The notes below the pieces were generated by a model that worked only from the letters and a program-made list of their open reading frames with translations, did not search any database and was not told the DNA's origin. A program made the translations under genes and the position numbers. A DNA stretch of 37,961 nucleotides, taken from an uncultured Eubacteriales bacterium (GTDB lineage: Bacteria > Bacillota > Clostridia > Oscillospirales > Oscillospiraceae). The DNA is taken from the NCBI GenBank assembly GCA_900549475.1, contig UROF01000023.1, forward strand, positions 1 to 37,961, in the 5' to 3' direction. Below, piece by piece: positions 1 to 7,215 of the stretch (its first letter is position 1; every line of letters begins with the position of its first letter).

Positions 1-2
1 TG

Positions 3-779
3 CACGACAAGAAGGCCCTCCAGGCCGGTACCAGCCACTACTTCGGCGACGGCTTTGCCAAGGCCTTCGACATCACCTTCACCGACAAGAACAACACCCT
101 GGCCTATCCCCACCAGACCAGCTGGGGCGTCAGCACCCGGCTCATCGGCGGCATCATCATGACCCACGGCGATGACAACGGCCTGGTGCTGCCTCCCCGG
201 ATCGCCCCTGTCCAGGTCATCGTTATCCCTGTAGCCCAGCACAAGGAGGGCGTCATCGACGCCGCTCAGAACCTCCTCAGCCGTCTCCAGGCCGCCGGCC
301 TCCGGGCCAAGATCGACGTCAGCGAGCAGAGCCCCGGCTGGAAGTTTGCTGAGTACGAGATGCGCGGCGTGCCTCTCCGGGTGGAGATCGGTCCCAAGGA
401 TATGGAGAAGGAGCAGTGCTGCATCGCCCGCCGGGATACCGGTGAGAAGGTCTTTGTGCCTCTGGCGGAGCTGGAGGAGACAGTAAAGAAGCTGCTGGAT
501 GCCATCCACGACAATATGTTTGCCAAGGCCAAGGCCAATCTGGAGAGCAACACCTTCACCGCCGAGACCTGGGAGGAAGTCAAGGAGCTGCTGGAGAAGA
601 ACAACGGCGGCTTTGTCAAGACCAAGTGGTGCGGTTCTCTGGACTGCGAGCTGGCCATGAAGGACAAGGTCGGCGTGTCCTCCCGGTGCATGCCTCTGGC
701 CCAGTCCGGTACCACCGGCAAGTGCCCCGTCTGCGGCAAGGAGTGCACCACCGATATCATCTGGGGCGTGGCTTATTGA
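3..779 (+). CDS. proS: Prolyl-tRNA synthetase, C-terminal part (5' end outside window)
   Basis: Charges tRNA(Pro) with proline in the cytoplasm. The reading frame is open from base 3, so only about the last 258 residues are here. It shows the end of the class II catalytic core (HYFGDGFAKAF, then TSWGVSTRLIGG and THGDDNGLVLPP, the motif 3 region), an anticodon-binding domain (from IAPVQVIVIP), and a C-terminal zinc-binding-like domain with WCGSLDCE, SRC and CPVCGKEC. It ends in a tyrosine (WGVAY). The short C-terminal domain and terminal Tyr are typical of the archaeal/eukaryotic-like ProRS form that lacks the bacterial inserted editing domain; many Clostridia carry this form. A hairpin terminator follows 22 bases after the stop. 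Identity is firm; the missing N-terminus prevents checking for the absent insertion. Confidence 0.95.
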   Translation, partial: HDKKALQAGTSHYFGDGFAKAFDITFTDKNNTLAYPHQTSWGVSTRLIGGIIMTHGDDNGLVLPPRIAPVQVIVIPVAQHKEGVIDAAQNLLSRLQAAGLRAKIDVSEQSPGWKFAEYEMRGVPLRVEIGPKDMEKEQCCIARRDTGEKVFVPLAELEETVKKLLDAIHDNMFAKAKANLESNTFTAETWEEVKELLEKNNGGFVKTKWCGSLDCELAMKDKVGVSSRCMPLAQSGTTGKCPVCGKECTTDIIWGVAY

Positions 780-801
780 TTCGACTTATACTGTAAGCAA
801 A

Positions 802-838
802 AAATCCCTGAAAGCGGAAATCCCGCTTTCAGGGATTT
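802..838. terminator. Bidirectional terminator between proS and the XpaC-like gene
   Basis: Perfect 16-bp stem (802-817 with 823-838) and a 5-nt loop, with an A-run before and a T-run after. It sits between two converging genes and can end transcription from both sides. Confidence 0.9.
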
Positions 839-847
839 TTATTTCTG

Positions 848-2176
848 TTACAGCTGGAGCTGGACGCCGCCGTCGTCCTTTGTCTCCGGAGCGGTCTGGG
901 CAGCGGCCGAGGAGGCCTGGGCTGCCTGCTGGCTGTCAGCCTTGGGCCGGACCTTAGGCTTCTCGGCATAGCCGAAGTCCTTGGCGGCGGAGGCGGTATC
1001 CCGGTGGAGCATGGTCTCCATGACTTTGATGTCGCTGACCACATCCATGGCGTCGGCACTGTAAAGCTGATCCAGCTGATGCTCGAAGCCCTCCACAATG
1101 GTATCCATGGTCTCCTCGATACGGTCCTTGGCCTGGTTGAGATGCTCGCCCTCCACGCCGGTCTCCTCAAATTCCGCATAAGCGTCCAGAAGTTTCTGGG
1201 TGGTGGGCAGGTAGTAGTCAAAGAAGGTGCGGATCCGGTCCCGTTTCTCCGGGTGCTCCTCTACCTCCTTGAAAATGAGAGCGCTGATCTGCTCCAGACG
1301 GTCGATCTTCCGGCTGAGCTCCTCATCGGCAATGCGGTCATTGGCACGGCGAAGGCTGCGCAGAATACCGGAATAGCCCTCCTCCGCCTCCTTGGGAGGC
1401 GGAGGGGCAGGAGTCTCCTCCTCCACCGTGGCACCAAAGTGCAGGAAATAGCCCCGCTCATGGTCGATGTAGGCATCCTCGCCCAGATACCCCTTGTCAA
1501 TGAGCTTCTGGAGTTCCCGGGCCGCCTGCTTCTCGCTGCGGTTCACCCGCTTGGCGATCTCACTAAGGGGCATGGTCTCCGCGTCTCCGATGGCCAGAAT
1601 ATACCGCTGGCTGCGCCGGGCCATGTTGGCCAGGTACTGGCCACGGCCCCACATGATGCTGCCGGCGACTACCATACCAGCCCCGGCAAACAGGTCCTCG
1701 AGGATATAGGTATAGCCCTGCAACAGGGTGGGAATGGCGTCGACCCCCACGATCAGCCCGCAGGCCAACAGGCACAGTCCGATCACCCGCAGCAGCTTGC
1801 CGGGGGCCTTGACCTCCTGCTTCTTGGATTTTTTGCCGCTCTTGGCTTTCTTCCCGTTTTTTTCTTCTTTCTTCGCCCCGGAGGATGTCACCTGGATATT
1901 GACTTTGGCCTTGGCCCGCTCCACCGCGTTCTCCACGGCACTCTCCATCCGTTCTTCCGCCGAGGGCTTACGCTGGGAGGCGGGCTGTTTCTTCCGCTTC
2001 TCATCACCAAAGATGTTGATGAACATGAGGATTAAAGCCACAGGCCACAGCCCCAGTGCGAACAGCACGATAATGATGGGCCAGCTGTACCAGCCACTGT
2101 TGTCCGGCTTTTTCTGGGGCGGCCTGCGAACCGGAGGCCGCTGCTCTCCTGTTCCCCTTTGGCTGTACTCGTCCAT
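848..2176 (-). CDS. XpaC-like membrane protein (5-bromo-4-chloroindolyl phosphate hydrolysis family)
   Basis: 442-residue protein of the XpaC family, named after a Bacillus gene linked to X-phos hydrolysis; its real biochemical role is not established. Visible parts: a Pro/Lys-rich N-terminus, a hydrophobic segment at about 31-55, a strongly basic stretch at about 100-125, two further hydrophobic segments (about 128-146 and 158-176), a winged-helix-like segment (about 185-245, with MPLSEIAKRVNRSEKQAARE), and an alpha-helical C-terminal domain with LDAYAEFEETG and the acidic helices typical of the family. The ATG overlaps the stop of the upstream YnzC-like gene by one base (TAATG), so the two are probably translationally coupled. 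Last gene of the four-gene operon that starts at 4941; terminator at 802-838. Confidence 0.75.
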   Translation of the reverse strand: MDEYSQRGTGEQRPPVRRPPQKKPDNSGWYSWPIIIVLFALGLWPVALILMFINIFGDEKRKKQPASQRKPSAEERMESAVENAVERAKAKVNIQVTSSGAKKEEKNGKKAKSGKKSKKQEVKAPGKLLRVIGLCLLACGLIVGVDAIPTLLQGYTYILEDLFAGAGMVVAGSIMWGRGQYLANMARRSQRYILAIGDAETMPLSEIAKRVNRSEKQAARELQKLIDKGYLGEDAYIDHERGYFLHFGATVEEETPAPPPPKEAEEGYSGILRSLRRANDRIADEELSRKIDRLEQISALIFKEVEEHPEKRDRIRTFFDYYLPTTQKLLDAYAEFEETGVEGEHLNQAKDRIEETMDTIVEGFEHQLDQLYSADAMDVVSDIKVMETMLHRDTASAAKDFGYAEKPKVRPKADSQQAAQASSAAAQTAPETKDDGGVQLQL

Positions 2177-2385
2177 TACTGTCCCTCTTTCTTCTTCAGC
2201 TTGGTCTTGTTGCCCTTCTCGTCCACCACATAGGTGTTGTCCAGGTGGCCCTTGAGGCTGCCCAAAACAGAATCCACATACTCCCGGTGAAGGGCTTTGC
2301 GCTCGGCGTGCTCCTCCTCCGTAAGGCCCACGGTTTTATGCTTCTTCGCCAGTTCATTAATCCGGTCGATCTTATGCTGTTCCAT
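2176..2385 (-). CDS. YnzC/DUF896 family small protein
   Basis: 69-residue soluble, highly charged protein beginning MEQHKIDRINELAKKHK and containing GLTEEEHAERKALHREY, the hallmark of the DUF896/YnzC family, which folds as a short helical hairpin. In Bacillus subtilis ynzC lies in an SOS-controlled operon; the molecular function is unknown. An open frame extends upstream to 2460, but the start at 2385 has a good AAGGAGC ribosome-binding site and matches the family length. Its stop overlaps the start of the XpaC-like gene by one base. It lies 17 bases after the ylmH stop, in the same operon. Confidence 0.85.
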   Translation of the reverse strand: MEQHKIDRINELAKKHKTVGLTEEEHAERKALHREYVDSVLGSLKGHLDNTYVVDEKGNKTKLKKKEGQ

Positions 2386-2402
2386 GCTCTCGCTCCTTGT
2401 CT

Positions 2403-3197
2403 CTACACATAGCGTTCTATCGTCAGGGCAATGCGCCCCTTTTTGGTCGTTTTTCCGCATTCCGCCACCCGGGCTTTACCCAGGCCGCGGGCTGTGATCA
2501 CTGCCCCCTGAGATACCGGCTTGTCCGGCTTCTCACAGGGCACATGGTCCAGAGATACCCTTCCGGCAGCGATCAGCTCCGCCGCCTTGCCCCGGCTCAG
2601 GGAGAAAGCCGCCGCCGCCACCGCGTCCAGACGCAGGGAGGACACCGTGTCCCGCACCTCCTTGATCTGCACCCGGGGGATGGTCAGCTCCTCCCGAACG
2701 ATGGCAGATACCTCCAGCCGCACCCGTCCGGCGCTGTCCCAATTCTGAAGCAAAAACTCCGCCAGAGAGGGGGATACCACCACATCGGCACTGTGGTCGG
2801 AGATCAGAATGTCCCCTACCCGCTCCCGGGTGATACCCTGGCCTATAAGGCTTCCCAAAATATCCCGGTGGGTGAGGGTGCTGTCCGCCCCCCGGAATGC
2901 GGCCCGAAGGAAGGCCAGAGCCTCCGGGTCCTCCTCCGCCCAGTCGGGCAGGAAGGTGAGTACCTTGCGCTCCGCTCCCTCATAGCCGCCATCCAGGATA
3001 TAGCCCTCCCGGATACCGGCGGCATTGAGAAGGCTTACCGCCATCATCTGCTCCCGTGGGCTGAGGAAGCCGGTGGAGGCAGGGATGTTCCGCCGCTCCA
3101 TCTGCTCCTGTTTATCCAATACCCGGGCCAGCAGCAGCCGGTCCTCCGGCTCCTGGGCCGCCCGGGCAATGAGAAGGCTCTTCTCCTGCTTATCCAT
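2403..3197 (-). CDS. ylmH: YlmH family RNA-binding protein (S4 domain)
   Basis: 264 residues, the usual length for YlmH. The N-terminal two thirds match the family (FLSPREQMMAVSLLN, then GGYEGAERKVLTFLPDW and LTHRDILGSLIGQGITRE), and an S4 RNA-binding domain lies at about 180-245 (TVSSLRLDAVAAAAFSLSRG and AAELIAAGRVSLDHV). YlmH-type proteins bind RNA and have been connected with ribosome quality control. Usually the gene sits in the sepF-ylmG-divIVA division cluster; here it is apart from it, behind an ABC exporter whose stop it overlaps by 8 bases, which implies coupled translation. Start ATG at 3197. Confidence 0.92.
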   Translation of the reverse strand: MDKQEKSLLIARAAQEPEDRLLLARVLDKQEQMERRNIPASTGFLSPREQMMAVSLLNAAGIREGYILDGGYEGAERKVLTFLPDWAEEDPEALAFLRAAFRGADSTLTHRDILGSLIGQGITRERVGDILISDHSADVVVSPSLAEFLLQNWDSAGRVRLEVSAIVREELTIPRVQIKEVRDTVSSLRLDAVAAAAFSLSRGKAAELIAAGRVSLDHVPCEKPDKPVSQGAVITARGLGKARVAECGKTTKKGRIALTIERYV

Positions 3198-4941
3198 GGA
3201 GATTCTGGGTCCGGTAGAGCTGGGCGTAGTCGCCGTTCTTTTCCAGCAGCTCCTGGTGGGTGCCTTCCTCGGAGATAACGCCGTCCCGGATCACCAGGAT
3301 CCGGTGGGCATTGCGGACGGTGGAAAGGCGGTGGGCAATGATGAGGGTCGTACGGCCCTTGGCCAGTTCGTCAAAGGCCCGCTGGATCTTCGCCTCGGTA
3401 ACACTGTCCAGGGCAGAAGTGGCCTCGTCCAGGATCAGTACCGGGGGGTCCTTCAGGAAAATCCGGGCAATGGAGATGCGCTGCTTCTGCCCGCCGGACA
3501 AAAGGGCGCCCCGCTCACCTACATAGGTGTCAAAGCCGTCGGGCATGGCCATGATATCGTCGTAGATCTCCGCACGGCGGGCCGCCTCCATCACCTCGTC
3601 GGTGGTTGCGCCGGGCCGGCCATAGCGAATGTTCTCCATAATGCTGGCGGCAAAGAGGAACACATCCTGCTGCACCACACCGATATTCCGGCGCAGGCTC
3701 TGCTGGGTCACATCCCGGACATCGTGGCCGTCGATGGTGATGCGGCCCTCCCCCACGTCATAGAATCGGGGGATCAGGTTGCAGAGGGTGGATTTGCCGC
3801 CGCCGGAGGGGCCTACAATAGCAATCGTCTCGCCGGGCTCCACATGGAGAGACACATGGTGGAGAACTTCGGTGTCGTCCCGCTCATAGGAGAAGCTCAC
3901 ATCCTCCACATCGATCTTTCCGCGGACATTTTTCAGCTCCAGGGCGTCAGGCTTGTCCGCAAGCTCCGGCTCGATGCGCATGATCTCAATGAAGCGGTTC
4001 AGCCCCGCAAAGCCGTTGACCAGCATCTCCGATAGGGTGGAGAGCTTGCGCAGAGGGTTGATAAAAGTGCTGATATAGAGGCTGAAGGTAATCAGGTCGA
4101 TATAGGTCATTTCCCCATCCATGATCAGGTAGCCGCCCACAGCGATCACCGTCACCGGCAGGACGCAGAGGAAGAACTCCATAGAGGCCATAAACCGGGC
4201 CATAGCCTTGTAGTAGTCGGTCTTGGAGGTCTTGAAGCGCTCGTTGGCACCCAGGAACTTCTCATTTTCCGCCCGCTCGTTGGAGAAGGCCTTGGCGGTA
4301 CGCATGCCGGAGATACTGGACTCAATGTCCGCGTTGATACCGGCGGTGGTCTGCTTGACCTTCTTGGAGGTACGGGACATGGCCCGGCGGTTCAGGGTGA
4401 CGACCGCCAGGGAAATGGGAATGATGATCAGCAGTACCAGGGCCAGCCGCCACTGCACGGTAAAGAGCACGGCAATGGAACCGACAATGGTCACACCGGA
4501 GATAAAGATATCCTCCGGGCCGTGGTGAGCCAGTTCTGTAATATCAAACAGCTCCGCCGTCATACGGCTCATAAGATGGCCGGTACGGTTCTTATCGTAG
4601 AAGCCGAAGGACAGGGTCTGCAGATGGCTGAAGAGATCCCGGCGGATATCCGCCTCCACCAGCACACCGAAGGTGTGGCCCCAATAGCAGACGATATACT
4701 GCAGAAGGGAGCGCAGCACATAGGCCGCCAGCAGGATACCGATCACTGCAAAAAAAGCGGTATACTTGCTCTCCGGGATCAGATCGTACATACACATGCG
4801 GGATACATACGGAAAGGCCAGGTCGATCAGGGCAATACACAGCGCACAGGCCATATCCAGGAGAAAAAGCCCCATATGGGGCCGAAAATAGCTCAGGAAA
4901 ATCCCCAGAGGGCGCATCCTCCGGAAGTCGCGGGTCGTCAT
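3190..4941 (-). CDS. ABC exporter, fused permease and ATPase (MdlB/MsbA type)
   Basis: 583-residue half-transporter of the type IV exporter fold; it would work as a homodimer or heterodimer in the cytoplasmic membrane. Six transmembrane helices fill residues about 20-300. The ATPase domain has Walker A GPSGGGKST (377-385), signature LSGGQKQR (481-488), Walker B VLILDE (501-506, catalytic Glu at the end) and the H-loop IAHRLST (His 537). All catalytic elements look intact. Substrate cannot be told; relatives export lipids, drugs or peptides. Start ATG has GGAGGAG five bases upstream. It is the first gene of the operon with ylmH, ynzC-like and xpaC-like genes. No partner half-transporter gene lies beside it, which favours a homodimer. 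Confidence 0.9.
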   Translation of the reverse strand: MTTRDFRRMRPLGIFLSYFRPHMGLFLLDMACALCIALIDLAFPYVSRMCMYDLIPESKYTAFFAVIGILLAAYVLRSLLQYIVCYWGHTFGVLVEADIRRDLFSHLQTLSFGFYDKNRTGHLMSRMTAELFDITELAHHGPEDIFISGVTIVGSIAVLFTVQWRLALVLLIIIPISLAVVTLNRRAMSRTSKKVKQTTAGINADIESSISGMRTAKAFSNERAENEKFLGANERFKTSKTDYYKAMARFMASMEFFLCVLPVTVIAVGGYLIMDGEMTYIDLITFSLYISTFINPLRKLSTLSEMLVNGFAGLNRFIEIMRIEPELADKPDALELKNVRGKIDVEDVSFSYERDDTEVLHHVSLHVEPGETIAIVGPSGGGKSTLCNLIPRFYDVGEGRITIDGHDVRDVTQQSLRRNIGVVQQDVFLFAASIMENIRYGRPGATTDEVMEAARRAEIYDDIMAMPDGFDTYVGERGALLSGGQKQRISIARIFLKDPPVLILDEATSALDSVTEAKIQRAFDELAKGRTTLIIAHRLSTVRNAHRILVIRDGVISEEGTHQELLEKNGDYAQLYRTQNLHG

Positions 4942-4976
4942 CAGTTCTCCTCCATTACGATATTATGCATTTTGTC

Positions 4977-5005
4977 ATTTTACCATATCCGCTTTTCTGT
5001 TGCAA
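4977..5005 (-). promoter_or_regulatory. Promoter of the ABC exporter-ylmH operon
   Basis: Read on the minus strand: -35 TTGCAA (5000-5005), 17-bp spacer, -10 TAAAAT (4977-4982), about 36 bases before the ATG at 4941. Sigma-A type, prediction by eye. Confidence 0.6.
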
Positions 5006-5073
5006 CAGGTGGAGCCTCTTTGAATCTGTTGTTTTGATTAATATTTTAGGATAAACATATTTTTCCAATGCAT

Positions 5074-5118
5074 AAAAAGCGGCGGCACCACAGAGAGGGT
5101 CCCTCTCTTGGTGCCGCC
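5074..5118 (-). terminator. Terminator of the AbrB-type regulator gene
   Basis: GC-rich hairpin (5081-5099 with 5101-5118, one bulge) followed on the minus strand by TTTTT (complement of 5074-5078), 24 bases after the regulator's stop. Confidence 0.8.
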
Positions 5119-5142
5119 ACAGCCTGTTACAGCCGAACGCTC

Positions 5143-5394
5143 TTATTCCATAGGTGCCGACCGTAGTTCCCGGAGACATTTGGGGCAGATGTTCTTCCCT
5201 CTGAACACGAAAACATCCCGGGTACTGTCGCAGAAAACGCAGGTGGGCCGGTACTTTTTCAGTACAATGGTAGACCCCTCCACAAAAATCTCCAAAGCGT
5301 CCTTCTCCCCGATATCCAGGGTCCGGCGCAGCTCAATGGGCAGCACGATCCTGCCCAACTCATCTACTCTGCGTACGATGCCGGTGGACTTCAT
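5143..5394 (-). CDS. AbrB/SpoVT-type transcription regulator with C-terminal zinc ribbon
   Basis: 83 residues. Residues 1-47 form a swapped-hairpin AbrB DNA-binding domain (STGIVRRVDELGRIVLPIEL, the classic core of AbrB, Abh and SpoVT). Residues 52-73 add CVFC and CPKC, a CxxC-x14-CxxC zinc ribbon in place of the usual SpoVT GAF or AbrB C-terminal domain. Such proteins act as dimers or tetramers on AT-rich promoter DNA and commonly govern the transition to stationary phase or sporulation. It diverges from the spore-maturation genes spmAB, so control of those genes is plausible but inferred. ATG start preceded by GAGGAGG. Its own promoter is at 5454-5482. Confidence 0.88.
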   Translation of the reverse strand: MKSTGIVRRVDELGRIVLPIELRRTLDIGEKDALEIFVEGSTIVLKKYRPTCVFCDSTRDVFVFRGKNICPKCLRELRSAPME

Positions 5395-5453
5395 TCCTCA
5401 TCCTCCTCGCAAATTTGTAAAATTATTCGCGAAAACGGTCAAATCCTGTCTAA

Positions 5454-5482
5454 AGACTACCATACCCACTTCTTACTGTCAA
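5454..5482 (-). promoter_or_regulatory. Promoter of the AbrB-type regulator
   Basis: On the minus strand: perfect -35 TTGACA (5477-5482), 17-bp spacer, -10 TAGTCT (5454-5459). Lies in the divergent gap before spmA; AT-rich DNA between it and the gene is a possible autoregulatory site. Confidence 0.55.
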
Positions 5483-5582
5483 CTGCCCCGCCGTGTGCCC
5501 GTATAGTTGCCTGCATGTTTTCTACTCTCCGGCACTATATATGGAGAAGGACATGACTTCCCAAAGAAGGAGGAGAACAGAT

Positions 5583-6158
5583 ATGGCAATGGCATGGATC
5601 TGGACAGGTATGGTGGTGCTCTCCGTCATATACGGACTGTTCGCAGGGACCATCGGTGATGTGGGGGCGGCAGCCATGGAGGGAGCCGCTTCCGCTGTGG
5701 AGCTATGTTTGTCTATGGCAGGCGTGATCTGCCTGTGGAACGGGGTAATGGCCATCATGAAGGACTGCGGCCTTACAGGAGGACTGAGCCGGTTGTTTCG
5801 TCCCATACTGGGCAGACTGATGCCCAGAGCCTGTCGGGACGAGGAGACTCTTTCCGCCCTGTCCGGCAATGTATCCGCCAACCTGCTGGGACTGGGGAAC
5901 GCCGCCACTCCTCTCGGCATCACCGCCGCCCGGCGGATGGCCCAGGGCTGCAATGGGAGGGCCAGTGACGAGCTGTGTCTGCTGGTTGTCCTCAACACCG
6001 CCTCCATTCAGCTGCTTCCCACCACAGTGGCAGGCGTCCGTTCCGCCCTGGGTTCAGAAAACGCCTTTGACATTCTGCCCGCCGTATGGCTGGCGTCGGT
6101 GATTTCCGTGGCTGTGGGCCTGCTGACGGCCAAACTTCTCTCCCGCCTGTGGCATTGA
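5583..6158 (+). CDS. spmA: Spore maturation protein A
   Basis: 191 residues, close to the roughly 196 of B. subtilis SpmA. Integral membrane protein with the nucleoside-recognition (Gate) fold; conserved CLSMAGVICLWNGVMAI and SGNVSANLLGLGNAATPLG are visible, followed by LNTASIQLLPTT. SpmA and SpmB are needed for full dehydration of the spore core and heat resistance. The frame is open from 5493, with other ATGs at 5541 and 5553, but the ATG at 5583 has a strong AAGGAGGAG seven bases upstream and gives the family length. spmB follows after 10 bases, so the pair is one transcript ending at the hairpin 6706-6738. Confidence 0.93.
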   Translation: MAMAWIWTGMVVLSVIYGLFAGTIGDVGAAAMEGAASAVELCLSMAGVICLWNGVMAIMKDCGLTGGLSRLFRPILGRLMPRACRDEETLSALSGNVSANLLGLGNAATPLGITAARRMAQGCNGRASDELCLLVVLNTASIQLLPTTVAGVRSALGSENAFDILPAVWLASVISVAVGLLTAKLLSRLWH

Positions 6159-6168
6159 GAGGTGGCGT

Positions 6169-6693
6169 ATGGATTTCTCTGCCTATTTGATCCCACTGCT
6201 GCTGGCCTTCGTGGCCCTGTTCGGCATTGGCCGGCAGGTGGATGTATACGGTGCCCTGTCCCGGGGTGCGGAGGAGGGGCTGCGGATCTTGCTGCGGATC
6301 CTCCCCGCTCTGGTTGGCCTGCTGACAGCAGTCCACATGCTGCGGGCCTCCGGCGCCATGGATCTTCTGGAAAACATTCTGCGCCCTGTCCTGATCCGGC
6401 TGGGTATTCCGCCGGAAACCGCTGCGCTGCTGCTGATCCGCCCAGTCAGTGGCAGCGGCGCCCTGGCCATCGGCAGCGAACTGATGGCGGCTCACGGTCC
6501 CGACTCCTACATTGGGCGGGTGGCGGCTGTCATGCTGGGGAGCACAGAAACCACTTTTTACACCATAGCCGTGTATTTCGGCAGCGCCGGTATCCGCCGC
6601 ACCCGTTACGCCATTCCCGCCGCCCTGGCGGCAGATCTGGCAGGTTTCATAGCTGCCGCCTTCACAGTACGACTGTTTTTCGGCGCAGGCTGA
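6169..6693 (+). CDS. spmB: Spore maturation protein B
   Basis: 174 residues, the usual SpmB size. Hydrophobic throughout, with a Gate domain: GAEEGLRILLRILPALVGLL, then RPVSGSGALA and the signature MLGSTETTFYTIAVYFGSAG. Partner of SpmA in the forespore/spore membrane, required for normal spore core dehydration. A GAGAGGTG ribosome-binding site is between the spmA stop and this ATG. Transcription ends at the hairpin just downstream. Confidence 0.94.
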   Translation: MDFSAYLIPLLLAFVALFGIGRQVDVYGALSRGAEEGLRILLRILPALVGLLTAVHMLRASGAMDLLENILRPVLIRLGIPPETAALLLIRPVSGSGALAIGSELMAAHGPDSYIGRVAAVMLGSTETTFYTIAVYFGSAGIRRTRYAIPAALAADLAGFIAAAFTVRLFFGAG

Positions 6694-6705
6694 TGGCAAA
6701 AGAAG

Positions 6706-6738
6706 AAAGCCCCGTTTCCCAGTGGGAAACGGGGCTTT
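6706..6738. terminator. Bidirectional terminator between spmB and the DUF3343 gene
   Basis: Perfect 15-bp stem (6706-6720 with 6724-6738) with a 3-nt loop, A-rich on the left and ending TTTACTTTT on the right; it lies between converging genes. Confidence 0.88.
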
Positions 6739-6760
6739 ACTTTTCCATACCACGGGGAGA

Positions 6761-7006
6761 TCAATCCTCTCCCTTGTGCAGGAGGACAAATCCATCCCCC
6801 TCCCGGCGATAGACGGCTTCCACATCCACATCCATACAGGAGAGCATGGGGTCCGTCCCCTGGTACATGGCGCAGGTCCCACAAGAGGAACTGAGCCGCC
6901 GGGGTACCGGCGCCAGCCGCGCGTCGCTGACGCCCTGTTTTTTCAGCGCATTACAGGTGCGCAAAGCTGCCAGATGGGTATGGAAGGTGGCGATATACTG
7001 CTCCAT
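6761..7006 (-). CDS. DUF3343 protein, putative Se/S carrier-like
   Basis: 81 residues matching the DUF3343 family, described as a putative selenium/sulfur carrier-like domain: an N-terminal ATFHTHLAALRTCNALKKQG and the conserved LAPVPRRLSSSCGTC with the likely functional cysteines. The family habitually occurs beside YedE-type transporters and TusA/YedF-like proteins, as here. The ATG overlaps the stop of the tusA-like gene (TGATG), pointing to translational coupling; a GTG one codon earlier (7009) is also possible. The function is inferred from family and neighbours; no activity is proven. Confidence 0.85.
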   Translation of the reverse strand: MEQYIATFHTHLAALRTCNALKKQGVSDARLAPVPRRLSSSCGTCAMYQGTDPMLSCMDVDVEAVYRREGDGFVLLHKGED

Positions 7007-7212
7007 CACTTGGTAAGAGTCAGCTTGAAATCGCCCTCAAAGTCCGCCACAGATACCTTGTAACCGGCGTTTTTGGCAAACCGGGTCACATTTTCCACAG
7101 CGCACTGGTTGTCCACAGCCACCTCCAGAGAGGCGGGGGAATTGGCCTTGACGGCCTTCTGGACCATGATCACAGGGGTGGGGCAAGAATACCCGCGAGC
7201 ATCAACCATCAT
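7006..7212 (-). CDS. TusA/YedF-like sulfurtransferase family protein
   Basis: 68 residues with the family signature RGYSCPTPV (Cys 10 in the CPxP motif, the persulfide- or perselenide-carrying residue). TusA relays sulfur from cysteine desulfurases; YedF-like members near YedE are linked to selenium metabolism. The first of two consecutive ATGs is used because GGAGGG lies seven bases before it. It follows the yedE-like stop by 3 bases and overlaps the DUF3343 gene by one, so the three genes form a tight operon. Confidence 0.88.
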   Translation of the reverse strand: MMVDARGYSCPTPVIMVQKAVKANSPASLEVAVDNQCAVENVTRFAKNAGYKVSVADFEGDFKLTLTK

Positions 7213-7215
7213 CGT

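Noticed and set aside
6752..6763. Selenocysteine readthrough of the DUF3343 stop (TGA)
   Set aside because: Only a few residues would be added before the next stop and the following hairpin has the form of a terminator, not a SECIS element.
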